64,000 nt of DNA from Paracoccus laeviglucosivorans (GCF_900182695.1 NZ_FXTK01000009.1:1-64000); one strand, 5' to 3'. Positions 7,837-17,616 are shown, counted from the first letter of the stretch. The notes: generated by a model not told the origin, from the letters alone. Numbers and translations are program-made.

Positions 7837-10665
7837 TTATTCCGCGGCTTCCGCATAAAGCTCAAGCGGGGGGCAGGTGCAGATCAGGTTGCGGTCGCCG
7901 TAAGCGTTGTCTACGCGCCCGACCGGCGGCCAATATTTGTCCACCCGGAACGCACCCGGCGGGAAGCAACCCTGTTCGCGCGAATAGGCGCGGTCCCAGT
8001 CGGCCACCAGATCCTCGACGGTGTGGGGGGCGTGGCGCAGGGGACTGGCTTCGGCGGTGATGCGGCCCTCGGCCACGTCGGTGATCTCGGCCCGGATCGC
8101 CATGAAGGCGGTGATCAGGCGGTCGATCTCGGCCTTGGTTTCCGACTCGGTCGGTTCGACCATCAGCGTGCCGGGGACGGGAAAGCTCATGGTTGGCGCG
8201 TGGAAACCGTTGTCGATCAATCGCTTGGCAATATCGTCCACGGTAACGCCATGTTCCTGAAACGGGCGCGTGTCCAGAATGCATTCATGCGCCACGCGGC
8301 CCCGATTGCCCATGAACAGCACCGGGTAAGCCCCGGCCAAGCGGCTGGCGATATAGTTGGCGTTCAGGATCGCCACCCGCGTCGCCTGCGTCAGCCCCGC
8401 GCCGCCCATCATCAGGATATAGGCCCAACTTATCAGCAGGATCGAGGCCGACCCCCACGGCGCCGCCGACACCGCACCCGCACCCTGTCGCGGATCGGCG
8501 GGCAGGAAGGGCGCCAGATGCGCCTTGACCCCGATCGGCCCCATGCCGGGACCACCGCCGCCATGCGGAATGGCGAATGTCTTGTGCAGGTTCAGGTGGC
8601 TGACATCGCCGCCGATCTCGCCCGGTTTCACCAGCCCGACCATGGCGTTCATGTTCGCGCCGTCGATATAGACCTGCCCGCCATGCTGATGGGTGATGCG
8701 GCAAACCTCGCGCACGGTATCTTCGAAAACGCCATGCGTGCTGGGATAGGTGATCATTACCGCCGCCAGTTTCGCGCCCGCCTGCGCAGCCTTGTCGGCG
8801 AAATCCTCAAGGTCGATGTCACCATTCGGCGCGGATTTCACCACCACGACCTTCATGCCGCACATCTGCGCCGATGCCGGGTTCGTGCCATGCGCCGACA
8901 TCGGGATCAGGCATACATCGCGATCCTCACCGCGCGAGCAGTGATAGGCGGCGATGGTCAGCAGTCCGGCATATTCCCCCTGCGCCCCGCTATTGGGTTG
9001 CAGCGAAAATGCATCATATCCGGTGATCGCGCACAGCTTGTCGGTCAGGTCGGCAAAGACCTCATGATAGCCCGCCGCCTGATCTTCAGGGGCAAAGGGA
9101 TGCAGCGCACCGAATTCGGGCCAGGTGATCGGCATCATCTCGGCGGCGGCATTCAGCTTCATCGTGCAGGAGCCCAAGGGGATCATCGCACGGTCCAGCG
9201 CCAGATCACGGTCCGATAGCCGACGCATATAGCGCATCATCTCGGATTCCGCCCGGTTCATGTGGAACACCGGATGGGTCAGGTAATCGCTGCCGCGGAT
9301 CAACCCGTCCGGGATCGAAGGCGACTGCGCAGGCGCTGCCGGATCGGTGATGCCAAAGGCATCCAGCACACGGGCAATGACGCTGGCATCGGTCGTCTCA
9401 TCGACACTGATGCCCACGCGGTCGCGACCGACGCGGCGCAGGTTGATGCCACGATGGCGGGCCGCGGCCATGATGCCCTGCTGGCCCACGCCCACGCGCA
9501 CGGTGATGGTGTCAAAGAACGCATCGGGCGCGACATCCGCCCCCGCCGCCCGCAGCGCCTGGGCCAGCGCCACCGCGTTCAGATGCACCCGCTGCGCAAT
9601 GGCCCGCAGCCCGACCGGCCCGTGGAACACCGCATAGAACGACGCCATGACTGCCAGCAATGCCTGCGCCGTGCAGACGTTCGATGTGGCCTTCTCGCGC
9701 CGGATATGCTGTTCGCGGGTCTGCAGCGACAGGCGATAGGCCTTGTTGCCCTTGGCGTCGATGCTGACGCCGACGATGCGACCGGGCATGGCGCGCTTCA
9801 TCGCGTCCCGGCAGGACATGAACCCGGCATGGGGGCCGCCGTAACCCATCGGCACGCCAAACCGCTGCGCACTGCCCACGGCGATGTCGGCGCCCATCGC
9901 GCCCGGCTCCTTCAGCACGCACAGCGCCAGCAGATCGGTCGCGACGACGGCGATCGCGCCCGCCGCGTGCAGCGCCGCACAATCGGCGCTCAGGTCGCGG
10001 ACATGGCCGTAAGTGCCGGGATACTGGAAGATCGCACCAAAGACCTCCGCCGGATCGAAGTCATTGCCCCGGATGATCTCGATGCCTAGCGGCTCGGCCC
10101 GCGTCTCGATGACCGAGACGGTCTGCGGATGCAGGTCGTTGCTGACAAAGAACCCCCGCGCCTTGGACTTCGCCAGACGCTGCGCCATCGCCATCGCTTC
10201 CGCCGCCGCCGTCGCCTCGTCCAGCAGGCTGGCATTGGCAATGGGCAGGCCGGTCAGATCGGCCACCATGGTCTGGAAGTTCAGCAGCGCCTCAAGCCGG
10301 CCCTGCGCGATTTCCGGCTGATAGGGGGTATAGGCGGTATACCATGCCGGGTTTTCCAGAATGTTGCGCTGGATCGCCGGCGGCGTGACCGTGCCGTAAT
10401 AGCCTTGACCGATCAGGCTGGTCATCACGCGGTTGCGGCTGGCCACATCCCGCATCCTCGCCAGCAGCGCGGCCTCGGACAGTGCGGGCCAGTCCAGGGG
10501 CTGATCCTGCCGGATGCTGGCGGGCACGGTCTGGGCGATCAGATCGTCCAGCGTTTCCGCACCGACGACGCGCAGCATCTCGGCCATCTCGGCAGGCGAG
10601 GGTCCGATATGGCGACGGTTCGCGAAATCATCGGGGTTGTAATCGGTCGGTGTCCATTTCGTCAT
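7837..10665 (-). CDS. gcvP: Glycine dehydrogenase (decarboxylating), P protein
   Basis: This 942-aa full-length single-chain P protein decarboxylates glycine with PLP and transfers the aminomethyl group to lipoyl-GcvH. The N-terminal half begins [15 protein letters not shown]. The PLP lysine is K695 in [20 protein letters not shown], and the C-terminal end has [18 protein letters not shown]. It is the third gene of the gcvT-gcvH-gcvP operon, 100 bp after gcvH, and is regulated through the glycine riboswitch upstream of gcvT. The ATG at 10665 (MTKWTP) is chosen over a TTG two codons upstream. A separate gcvPA/gcvPB arrangement is ruled out by the length. Confidence 0.97.
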   Translation of the reverse strand: MTKWTPTDYNPDDFANRRHIGPSPAEMAEMLRVVGAETLDDLIAQTVPASIRQDQPLDWPALSEAALLARMRDVASRNRVMTSLIGQGYYGTVTPPAIQRNILENPAWYTAYTPYQPEIAQGRLEALLNFQTMVADLTGLPIANASLLDEATAAAEAMAMAQRLAKSKARGFFVSNDLHPQTVSVIETRAEPLGIEIIRGNDFDPAEVFGAIFQYPGTYGHVRDLSADCAALHAAGAIAVVATDLLALCVLKEPGAMGADIAVGSAQRFGVPMGYGGPHAGFMSCRDAMKRAMPGRIVGVSIDAKGNKAYRLSLQTREQHIRREKATSNVCTAQALLAVMASFYAVFHGPVGLRAIAQRVHLNAVALAQALRAAGADVAPDAFFDTITVRVGVGQQGIMAAARHRGINLRRVGRDRVGISVDETTDASVIARVLDAFGITDPAAPAQSPSIPDGLIRGSDYLTHPVFHMNRAESEMMRYMRRLSDRDLALDRAMIPLGSCTMKLNAAAEMMPITWPEFGALHPFAPEDQAAGYHEVFADLTDKLCAITGYDAFSLQPNSGAQGEYAGLLTIAAYHCSRGEDRDVCLIPMSAHGTNPASAQMCGMKVVVVKSAPNGDIDLEDFADKAAQAGAKLAAVMITYPSTHGVFEDTVREVCRITHQHGGQVYIDGANMNAMVGLVKPGEIGGDVSHLNLHKTFAIPHGGGGPGMGPIGVKAHLAPFLPADPRQGAGAVSAAPWGSASILLISWAYILMMGGAGLTQATRVAILNANYIASRLAGAYPVLFMGNRGRVAHECILDTRPFQEHGVTVDDIAKRLIDNGFHAPTMSFPVPGTLMVEPTESETKAEIDRLITAFMAIRAEITDVAEGRITAEASPLRHAPHTVEDLVADWDRAYSREQGCFPPGAFRVDKYWPPVGRVDNAYGDRNLICTCPPLELYAEAAE

Positions 10666-10765
10666 GGCCAAGGCCCTTGGGAAGAATGTCGGGGATCAGC
10701 CCCCGGACACCCGGCCCAAGGGATTTCTTAGTTCTACAAATACCCATGCGGCAGTGCCGCCGGGA

Positions 10766-11122
10766 TCAGCCGATCAATTGCTGATAGGCGTCTTCGTCCA
10801 GAAAGCCCGACAGGTCGGGATCGGCGGGCCTGATGCGGAAAAACCATGCCGTCAGCGGATCGTCATTGACCGAGCCGGGGGTGTCGGGCAGCGCCTCGTT
10901 CACGGCGGTGATCGTGCCCGCGACCGGGGCCACGATGTCCGAGGCGGCCTTGACCGACTCGATCACCACGATCTCTTCACCCGCAGCCACCTCGCGGCCC
11001 ACATCGGGCAGCTCGATAAAGACCACGTCGCCCAGCTGCTCGCTGGCATGGGCGGTGATGCCGACGACGACATCGTCGCCGTCCTGACGCAGCCATTCAT
11101 GGTCTTTGGTATATTTCAACAT
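10766..11122 (-). CDS. gcvH: Glycine cleavage system H protein
   Basis: This 118-aa lipoyl carrier has its lipoylation lysine at K58 within VVIESVKAASDIVAPVAG. It shuttles the aminomethyl group between the P, T and L proteins. The length and the N-terminal YTKDHEWLRQDGDDVVVGIT match the family. It lies between gcvT (10 bp gap) and gcvP in one operon. The L protein gene is not in the window. Confidence 0.97.
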   Translation of the reverse strand: MLKYTKDHEWLRQDGDDVVVGITAHASEQLGDVVFIELPDVGREVAAGEEIVVIESVKAASDIVAPVAGTITAVNEALPDTPGSVNDDPLTAWFFRIRPADPDLSGFLDEDAYQQLIG

Positions 11123-11132
11123 GCCTTGCCTT

Positions 11133-12245
11133 TCAGCGCTTGTAGCTTGGTTTGTGGAAGGGGATGGGGGTCAGCGTCACGGCGACACGCTTGCCGCGCA
11201 ATTCGGCCCAGACCGTCGCCCCATCGGGTATCTCGGGCGGCAGCAGCGCCATGGCGACCGGCCCGCCAACCGAGGGGCCGAACCCGCCCGAGCAGACCTG
11301 ACCGATCCGTGTGCCGCCCTGTGCTGCATCGAAAATCGCCACGCCTTCGCGAATGGGTGCGCGGCCATCGGGACGCAGGCCGCGGCGCAGACGCGCCGGA
11401 CCTTGGGCCAGTTCCGGCAGGATCGCCGCCGCCCCCGGAAAGCCACCCGCCCGCGCGCCGTCCTGACGGCGGATCTTGGGGACCGACCAGCCAAGCGCCG
11501 CTTGAGCGGGGCTGGTATCGCGGTCCATGTCATGGCCGTAAAGCGGCATCCCCGCCTCAAGCCGCAGGCTGTCGCGGGCACCAAGACCGATAGGCGCCAC
11601 CTCGGGCGCGTCCAGCAGCGCCTGCGCAAAAGCCACGGCAACCGCTTCGGGGACCGAGATTTCGAACCCGTCCTCGCCGGTATAGCCCGAACGGCTGACC
11701 CAAAGCGTAACGCCCTGCCAGTCGAATTCCGCCACATCCATGAATTTCATTGCCGTCACGCCGGGGATCAACCGCGCCAGCACCGTCTCGGCCTTGGGGC
11801 CCTGCAGCGCCAGCAGCGCGCGGTCGGTGACGGGGGTGACAGTCACCCCCTGCGCCTCAAGCCCGCGCAGATGGGCGATGTCCTGATCCACACAGGCGGC
11901 GTTCACGACCAGCAGCAGGTGGTCGCCTTTGTTGGCGATCATCAGATCGTCAAGGATGCCGCCCGCTTTATCGGTGAACAGCCCGTAACGCTGCCGTGCG
12001 GGCGCAAGGCCAACGATATCGGCAGGCACCAGCGTTTCCAGCGCCTGCGCCATGTCCTCGCCGCGCAGGATGACCTGGCCCATATGGCTTACATCGAAAA
12101 GCCCAGCCTCGGCGCGCGTATGCAGGTGTTCGCCCATCACGCCCATCGGGAATTGCACGGGCATTTCCCAACCGGCAAACGGAACCATCTTGCCGCCAAG
12201 CGACAGGTGCAGGTCGTATAAAGCTGTGCGCCGAAGTTCGGCCAT
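11133..12245 (-). CDS. gcvT: Glycine cleavage system aminomethyltransferase, T protein
   Basis: This 370-aa protein transfers the one-carbon unit from aminomethyl-GcvH to tetrahydrofolate, releasing ammonia. Family blocks are visible: LYDLHLSLGGKMVPFAGWEM, then AGLFDVSHMGQV, then RSGYTGEDGFEISVP and SVGGPVAMALLP. The start at 12245 is supported by AGGGG 6 nt upstream; the in-frame ATG at 12251 would abut that motif. It is the first gene of the operon, directly downstream of a tandem glycine riboswitch on the same strand. Confidence 0.97.
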   Translation of the reverse strand: MAELRRTALYDLHLSLGGKMVPFAGWEMPVQFPMGVMGEHLHTRAEAGLFDVSHMGQVILRGEDMAQALETLVPADIVGLAPARQRYGLFTDKAGGILDDLMIANKGDHLLLVVNAACVDQDIAHLRGLEAQGVTVTPVTDRALLALQGPKAETVLARLIPGVTAMKFMDVAEFDWQGVTLWVSRSGYTGEDGFEISVPEAVAVAFAQALLDAPEVAPIGLGARDSLRLEAGMPLYGHDMDRDTSPAQAALGWSVPKIRRQDGARAGGFPGAAAILPELAQGPARLRRGLRPDGRAPIREGVAIFDAAQGGTRIGQVCSGGFGPSVGGPVAMALLPPEIPDGATVWAELRGKRVAVTLTPIPFHKPSYKR

Positions 12246-12285
12246 GGGCATCCCCTGTTTGACAGACGGAATTGTCCCGCCCGCT

Positions 12286-12456
12286 TCAGATGCCCCCTCT
12301 GTCCTTACCCCCTTGGGGCGCCTGAGATCGTTATCCCTTCGGCGGGCAGCAAGCTGCCTCTCTCCAGTCCTTCAACGGAAAACGGTTCGTTTTGCCTGAG
12401 AGTTTCCCGGGGCGGTTGCTCCTTCGGCCCTGACTTGCGCCAGCGTCTCCCGATTT
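12286..12456 (-). promoter_or_regulatory. Tandem glycine riboswitch
   Basis: On the minus strand, just upstream of gcvT, two glycine aptamer cores occur in series. The first carries GGGAGACGCTGGC, GCCGAAGGAGCAA and GAAACTCTCAGGC. The second carries TGGAGAGAGGCAGC, GCCGAAGGGATAACG, ATCTCAGGC and the end AAGGACAGAGGGG. This is the classic two-aptamer arrangement that activates gcv operons when glycine is abundant. The ends of the element are approximate. Confidence 0.93.
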
Positions 12457-12528
12457 CCGCCTTTAGTCGTAGAGACGGCGCGGCATTCCGGCAAGTCCAT
12501 TCTGCCGGAATGTCGCATCCATCCTATG

Positions 12529-13311
12529 TCACATGGTGCTGTTGGACACGCCGCCATCAAGCAGGATGTTCTGTCCCACCATGAACCGCGCGTGCTGGCT
12601 GCACATAAAGGCGCAGGTCGCGCCGAAATCCTCGGGCGTGCCATAGGTTCCGGTCGGGATCGTCGCTTCGCGCTTCGCGCGGGCTTCGTCCATGCTGATC
12701 CCTTCGGCCTTGGACACGCCGGTATCAAGGCTGATCGCGCGGTCGGTGGCGTGGATGCCGGGCAGCAGGTTGTTCACCACGACGCCATGGGGCGCGACCT
12801 GACGCGACATGCCCGCGACAAAGCCGGTCAGCCCGGTGCGGGCGGTGTTCGAAAGGCCAAGAATGCCGATGGGCGTCTTGACCGATTGCGAGGTGATGTT
12901 GACGACCCGCCCCCAGCCGCGTTCCATCATGCCCGGAACCAGCGCCTGCATCAGCGCCACGGCGGTCAGCATATTGGCGTCCAGCGCCTTGATGAAGTCG
13001 TCGCGGCTCCAGTCGGTCCATTTGCCGGGTGGCGGCCCGCCTGCATTGTTCACCAGAATATCGGCCTGCCCGCCAAGCGCGTCCAGCACGGCGGCGCGGC
13101 CATCCTCGGTGGTGATGTCGGCGGCGACGGGGGTGACGCTGACGCCGTATTTCGCTGCGATCTCATCCGCCGTGGCGCGCAGCACATCGGCACTGCGGGC
13201 GTTGATGACCAGATCGACGCCCGCCTCGGCCAATGCCTCGGCGCAGCCGCGACCCAAACCCTTGGACGCGGCGCAGACCAGCCCGCGTTTTCCCCTGATG
13301 CCCAGATCCAT
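12529..13311 (-). CDS. SDR-family protein with non-canonical active site
   Basis: This 260-aa protein has a Rossmann dinucleotide motif (CAASKGLGRG, residues 13-22), NNAGG (88-92) and the SDR serine at S141. Where classical SDRs have YxxxK it reads SNTAR (154-158), so the catalytic Tyr is Ser and the Lys is Arg. A known subgroup related to 3-oxoacyl-ACP reductases shares this SNxxR pattern. It probably binds NAD(P), but its catalysis is uncertain. It is a minus-strand gene upstream of the gcv riboswitch and not obviously in an operon with it. No substrate can be assigned. Confidence 0.85.
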   Translation of the reverse strand: MDLGIRGKRGLVCAASKGLGRGCAEALAEAGVDLVINARSADVLRATADEIAAKYGVSVTPVAADITTEDGRAAVLDALGGQADILVNNAGGPPPGKWTDWSRDDFIKALDANMLTAVALMQALVPGMMERGWGRVVNITSQSVKTPIGILGLSNTARTGLTGFVAGMSRQVAPHGVVVNNLLPGIHATDRAISLDTGVSKAEGISMDEARAKREATIPTGTYGTPEDFGATCAFMCSQHARFMVGQNILLDGGVSNSTM

Positions 13312-13371
13312 GCGAAATCCCCTATGCTTGATGCGCCCAAGGGAAACCCGGTCAGCGCGGCTTGTCCAGCC

Positions 13372-13713
13372 TTAGAAGCACAGGATTTCGGCCTCGGCCT
13401 CGGCGCGGCGGTAATTGGCGACCATATCGTTGACCGCCGTGCCCTGCCGGAACATGGCCGTGCGTTCCCCCGCCGTCTGTCGCATCGACAGCACGGTTTC
13501 CGCCTTGACGTAATCGTCATAGGGCAGGACCGTCGCAATCTGGTCGATGGCGCAGGAACAGCGATCCAGCATGGTGCGCGTCTGCCCGTTCGTCGCCATA
13601 CAGACGAAGACGTAATCGGCGCGCGCATTGGTCGGATAGTCGTTGACCGCCTGCGCCCCGGCCGAACCTGCCCAGACCGCCATCGCGGCAACCACCGTCA
13701 GCTTGCGGATCAT
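13372..13713 (-). CDS. Small exported protein, cysteine-containing, unknown function
   Basis: This 113-aa protein has a signal peptide (MIRKLTVVAAMAVWAGSAGA, cleavage after GAQA). The mature part has a conserved-looking core, YVFVCMATNGQTRTMLDRCS followed by CAIDQI, with three cysteines and a charged C-terminus ending in a fourth (ILCF). It overlaps the next upstream gene by 4 bp (ATGA), so the pair is co-translated. The location downstream of the FIST/kinase/regulator operon in a PQQ region suggests a periplasmic accessory of quinoprotein metabolism, which is inference only. I do not recognise a named family. Confidence 0.65.
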   Translation of the reverse strand: MIRKLTVVAAMAVWAGSAGAQAVNDYPTNARADYVFVCMATNGQTRTMLDRCSCAIDQIATVLPYDDYVKAETVLSMRQTAGERTAMFRQGTAVNDMVANYRRAEAEAEILCF

Positions 13714-14324
13714 TTCAGCACCATCTGGTTTTCATAGGCCGGTTGATTGCCCGCCAGCGGACCCGTCTGCGCGACCATGCTGCGGATCGGCTGCTTGGGA
13801 TCGGCCAGCGTAAAGCGCAGCTCCAGCGTCTCGAATCCCAGCATCCGGGCGCGGTTCTCATCATCCTTGAAGGGGGCGAATACGGCGATCTGCGCCCCAC
13901 CCTCCTGCCTGACCTCGCCGCCGCGGAACAGCGCGTCTTTCAGGCGGTTGCGGATATAAAACGGGCTGCCCCCGGTCAGCGCGGCCATGTCGCGGGCCAC
14001 GGTCTCCAGAAAAAAGGTCAGCGTCGGATCGCCGCTGCTGCTGGGAAAAGGACCGATCTTGCGTTTGATCCGCTGTGTGTCCTCGGCCAGTTCCAGAACC
14101 GGCTTGCCGTCGGACGGATCGGTGGCGGCGCTCAGCGTGATCGTTCCCTGCCCCAAGGGCTTGTAACCCTCGACGGTGGGGCCGGTCTGTTCGATCGTCC
14201 AGACCAGCGGGCCGGCAAGCTGCCAGGGGCCGCGTTCGGCAAAGACCAGATCGCCCGCCTCATTGGCCGCGACCGGCGTGGCAAGCGCAAGCCCGATCAG
14301 GGCCATGTGGCGCAGAATTTTCAT
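13710..14324 (-). CDS. Exported protein of unknown function
   Basis: This 204-aa protein has a signal peptide (MKILRHMALIGLALATPVAA). The mature chain is a beta-rich sequence, with WQLAGPLVWTIEQTGPTVEG and LRFTLADPKQPIRSMVAQTG; the family is unknown to me. It reads like a lipid- or ligand-binding periplasmic protein, but this is a guess. The stop overlaps the start of the 113-aa exported protein (ATGA). It lies 81 bp after the hybrid kinase on the same strand, so the two exported proteins may belong to the kinase operon. Confidence 0.65.
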   Translation of the reverse strand: MKILRHMALIGLALATPVAANEAGDLVFAERGPWQLAGPLVWTIEQTGPTVEGYKPLGQGTITLSAATDPSDGKPVLELAEDTQRIKRKIGPFPSSSGDPTLTFFLETVARDMAALTGGSPFYIRNRLKDALFRGGEVRQEGGAQIAVFAPFKDDENRARMLGFETLELRFTLADPKQPIRSMVAQTGPLAGNQPAYENQMVLK

Positions 14325-14405
14325 GTCGTCTCTCTCCCCTTCGGCCAGCCTGCCCCCGTGGCACCGGGCGCGAAAGCCTGCGTCCGGCCTCCTGCTGCTT
14401 TGGTC

Positions 14406-15731
14406 TTAGGCCAGCATGTGATGCAGCATGGCCTGAAGATCCTCGGGGCGGATCGGCTTTTCCAGCACAGGCACGCCCAGTTCCAGGCTGGCGCGACCGA
14501 TTTCCGGGTCGCGCCGGGCCGAGACGATGATGGCAGGGACGGGCTGCCCCGCCGCGATGCGCAATTCGCGGATCGCCTTAAGTCCGGTGTCGCCATTGTC
14601 CAGATTGTAATCCGCGATCAGCACATCTGGCGGGTCGTCCCCCATCTGGGCCAAAGCCTCGGGGATGCCGCCCGTCACGCGGGCGACCATGCCCAGCCGG
14701 TCATGCAGGATCAGTTGATAGGCGCGGCGCATGGCATCGTCGTTTTCCACCACCAGCGCCACCCGCCCGCGCAGGGACGGGCCGCTGTGTTCGGCGACGC
14801 GGCGGCTGGCTTCGGCACGCGGGCCGATCAAGGGCAAGCTGACGCGAAACACCGTGCCCCGCCCCGGCTCGCTGTCCATGGCGATGGGATGGCCCAGTTT
14901 CGCACAGGCCCGGCGCACGATGGACAGACCCAGCCCCATGCCGGGCGCGCCCCCTTCGCGACCAATGCGCTGGAATTCGTCGAAGATACGCGAGCGGTCC
15001 GTCGCGGCAATGCCGATGCCGGTATCCATGATCTCCAGCCATGCTCGCCCGCCGCGTTTGCGCACGCCGATCAGCACGCCGCCCTGATCGGTATACTTGA
15101 TCGCGTTCGACACAAGGTTCTGGGCGATGCGGCGCAGGAATGTCGGATCGCTTTCCACCACGGCGCTGGTCGGCGCAAAGGCCAGCTTCAGCCCCTTGGC
15201 CTCGGCCATGGGGGCGTATTCGATGGCAAGGCGGCGGAACAGATCGCCCAGATCGACGGGCTTGCGCTGAAATTCGATCCGCTGGCTGTCCAGACGCGAA
15301 ATGTCCAGAACGGCGTGCATCAATTCCTCGACCGACTCGAAGGCACCTGCCAGACGGTCGGCAAGCTCGGTCTGCAATTCGTCCAGCGATGTGTCCTTGA
15401 AAGCCGACAGAAACAGCTTGGCGGCGGATAGCGGTTGCAGAAGATCATGGCTGGCCGCGCGCAGAAACCGGGTTTTGGAACGGTTCGCCTCTTCGGCAAG
15501 GGCGCGGGCCACGGCCAGTTCGCGATTGCGTTCCGACAGGTCGGCCAGCGCCTGTTCCAGTTCGCGGGTGCGGACCTGCACCTCCTGCTCCAGCGCGACG
15601 GCGGCCTGAAACATCGACCATGCCGAGCCGCGCGATTCCTCGAGCCGGTCGATTCGGTCCACCAGCACATTCGAGATCCGGGTCAGCTTTTCGACCCGCC
15701 GGGCTTCGTCATCTTCGTCGCGCAGGAACAT
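14406..15731 (-). CDS. Hybrid sensor histidine kinase (FlhS/NahK-like)
   Basis: This 441-aa cytoplasmic hybrid kinase has no membrane segment. A coiled-coil N-terminus (about residues 10-85) is followed by the phosphoacceptor motif RAASHDLLQPL (H95), N-box NLVSNAIKYT, G1 DTGIGIA and G2 GMGLGLSIVRR. A C-terminal receiver domain has its phosphoacceptor near D374 (DYNLDNGD) and K in EKPIRP. The HDLLQPL signature is typical of NahK, ErcS' and FlhS kinases. It is the third gene of an overlapping operon (TGATG with the FIST gene) behind a NarL-type regulator. The FIST protein is the obvious sensory input. In relatives such systems control PQQ alcohol or formaldehyde oxidation, or NO responses. Confidence 0.88.
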   Translation of the reverse strand: MFLRDEDDEARRVEKLTRISNVLVDRIDRLEESRGSAWSMFQAAVALEQEVQVRTRELEQALADLSERNRELAVARALAEEANRSKTRFLRAASHDLLQPLSAAKLFLSAFKDTSLDELQTELADRLAGAFESVEELMHAVLDISRLDSQRIEFQRKPVDLGDLFRRLAIEYAPMAEAKGLKLAFAPTSAVVESDPTFLRRIAQNLVSNAIKYTDQGGVLIGVRKRGGRAWLEIMDTGIGIAATDRSRIFDEFQRIGREGGAPGMGLGLSIVRRACAKLGHPIAMDSEPGRGTVFRVSLPLIGPRAEASRRVAEHSGPSLRGRVALVVENDDAMRRAYQLILHDRLGMVARVTGGIPEALAQMGDDPPDVLIADYNLDNGDTGLKAIRELRIAAGQPVPAIIVSARRDPEIGRASLELGVPVLEKPIRPEDLQAMLHHMLA

Positions 15732-16909
15732 CAGCTTGCCTCGGGGGGCATCAAGGCCATGCCCACAAAGGTCTGGTTCACATGCATCCCGCTGTATTGT
15801 TCGCCGAAGGTGTTAAACCCGGCGACGCGGTAGCGGGCCAGCAATTCCGACATCTGGCCGGTCATGCCCGCGCGTTCCAGCGCAAGGCGGCGCAGGATGC
15901 AGTCAAAGCCCAGCACCATCAGCGGCGGGCGCGGCAGCGCGTCCATCGCATCGGCAAAGCCGCGCGTCATATCGACGGCGCGGCCAAGGGTCAGGATATT
16001 GCCCGCTTCGATCCCTGACAGCAGTTGCAGTCCGCCATCGGTGGTCATGGCGCGGATCGCGCGGACATGGTGACGCCGGCCCGTGCGCAGCAGCAGCGGG
16101 TGGCGGGCGAATTCGGTCGTGGTCAGCGCCCCCAGCGGAATTCCGGTCAGCCGCGCATATTCCTGCGCGGCGGGTTCGGCGTTCAGTTCCCAGATGACGC
16201 GGTTCTGGGCATCCGCCGCCGTCACCACCGCGCGCTTGTCGGTGGGGCGGAAATGCGCGAACGACACCTCGGCCACGGCCAGATCGGTCTCGACCATCAG
16301 AAACAGCGCCGCGCCCACCTGCGCGCGGCCATCGACCATCTGGCAGGTCGGCAGGAACTCCATCCCTTCGGCGGCCGAGCCCCCGACGACCGGCAGACCG
16401 GGAATGGCCGCGTCGAGCGTGGCGACCAGCACGTCTTCCTGACGCGCCAGCGCATCTGCCAGCAGGATGCCAAAGCAGGAACGGCGCAGATCAGGGCGGA
16501 AATCGGCGTGGAAACGCCGCAGCGTGGACATCCAGTCCGATACCGGGATCTGCGCCTGATCGCGCAATGCGCAAATCCCCACGCGGAAACTGTCCGCAGG
16601 CAGACCCAGCGCGATCACGCTTTCATTGCAATAGCCCTGCGGCCCGATCTCACCCGCCGACGCACAGCCGACCACCCGGCAATCCGGCCCCAGCGCGCGA
16701 TGCAATTCGGCCCCGACCTGTGCCAGCCCCTTCAGCGGGCTGCCGAACAGCAAAACCAGCGCGGGACGCAAAGCCTGCATCTGCGACAGGACACGTTCGA
16801 CCAGATCGGGGGCCGCGGCCGGGACCGACATGTAAACCGGCGCGGCAACCCCAGAGGGCCGCCTGTGGCGGGCATCGCCCGGCCAGGGCGCGGGCTGGAC
16901 CTGCCTCAT
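15731..16909 (-). CDS. FIST domain sensory protein (NosP-like)
   Basis: This 392-aa protein has a FIST_N domain (about residues 45-240, with RVVGCASAGEIG and VVGGSAAEGMEF) and a FIST_C domain (about 245-385) ending GFNTFGEQYSGMHVNQTFVG, a hallmark of the family. FIST proteins are ligand sensors, and NosP-type members bind heme and sense nitric oxide while regulating a co-encoded hybrid kinase. Here the gene overlaps the upstream response regulator by ATGA and the downstream hybrid kinase by TGATG, so stoichiometric production is expected. The ligand (NO, small aldehyde or other) cannot be read from the sequence. Confidence 0.88.
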   Translation of the reverse strand: MRQVQPAPWPGDARHRRPSGVAAPVYMSVPAAAPDLVERVLSQMQALRPALVLLFGSPLKGLAQVGAELHRALGPDCRVVGCASAGEIGPQGYCNESVIALGLPADSFRVGICALRDQAQIPVSDWMSTLRRFHADFRPDLRRSCFGILLADALARQEDVLVATLDAAIPGLPVVGGSAAEGMEFLPTCQMVDGRAQVGAALFLMVETDLAVAEVSFAHFRPTDKRAVVTAADAQNRVIWELNAEPAAQEYARLTGIPLGALTTTEFARHPLLLRTGRRHHVRAIRAMTTDGGLQLLSGIEAGNILTLGRAVDMTRGFADAMDALPRPPLMVLGFDCILRRLALERAGMTGQMSELLARYRVAGFNTFGEQYSGMHVNQTFVGMALMPPEAS

Positions 16910-17616
16910 GCCGGTTCGAACAGCCTCACGCTATTGGCCAAAAGCACCGCCTGCGTCCGGCGACGTGCGTTGATCTTGGACATGATCGCGGTGATGTGGG
17001 TTTTCACCGTGGCCTCGGCGATGGACAGCTCATAGCTGATTTCCTTGTTCGCCTTGCCCTGACAAATCAGGCGCAGGATTTTCATCTGCTGGGGCGTCAG
17101 GCTGGAGAAACGGCGCGCCAGTTCGGCACGGGCCGCGTCTTCCTCGCCTGCATGTTCGGGCTGATAGCTGTCGGGTGTGACATGCTCGCCTTCCCACATG
17201 CGGCGCAGGCTTTCGACCAGCGCCTCGCGGCCCAGCGACTTGCTGATATAGCCCTGCGCCCCCGCCGCCATCGCAGCCGAGATCATGGCGTTTTCCAGAT
17301 CGGCCGAGATCATGGTGATCGGCACGTCCGGGATCTGGCGGCGCAGCGTGACCAGACCTTCGGACCCGCGCGCATCTGGCAGGTTCAGATCAAGGATCAC
17401 CGCATCGGGCGCCCCCTGCGACCGGATCTGGTCCTGTGCCGCCGCCAGACTGCGGGCGGTGCGGACATTTTTCAGCCCGAAGCTGATCTTCAGCGTCAGG
17501 GCCAATGCGTCGCACATCAGCGGGTGGTCATCGACGATCAGGATCTCGCGGACGCGATCTGCGGAAAGCCTTGGCGCGCTGGTGCGTTCGGACACTTGCA
17601 AGGTGGCTGAGGCCAT
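16906..17616 (-). CDS. NarL/FixJ-type response regulator (FlhR/ExaE-like)
   Basis: This 236-aa regulator has a receiver domain (LIVDDHPLM at 27-35, phosphoacceptor D76 in VILDLNLPD, later YISKSLG) and a LuxR-type HTH (SSLTPQQMKILRLICQGKAN followed by KEISYELSIAEATVKTH). It should be phosphorylated by the hybrid kinase encoded two genes downstream and act as a transcription factor. The start at 17616 (MASATLQV) has a strong GGAGGAG site; the open frame continues further upstream without support. It is transcribed divergently from the ABC importer at 17810. In methylotrophic and alcohol-oxidising relatives this family activates quinoprotein dehydrogenase and PQQ genes, consistent with the neighbours here. 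Confidence 0.88.
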   Translation of the reverse strand: MASATLQVSERTSAPRLSADRVREILIVDDHPLMCDALALTLKISFGLKNVRTARSLAAAQDQIRSQGAPDAVILDLNLPDARGSEGLVTLRRQIPDVPITMISADLENAMISAAMAAGAQGYISKSLGREALVESLRRMWEGEHVTPDSYQPEHAGEEDAARAELARRFSSLTPQQMKILRLICQGKANKEISYELSIAEATVKTHITAIMSKINARRRTQAVLLANSVRLFEPA

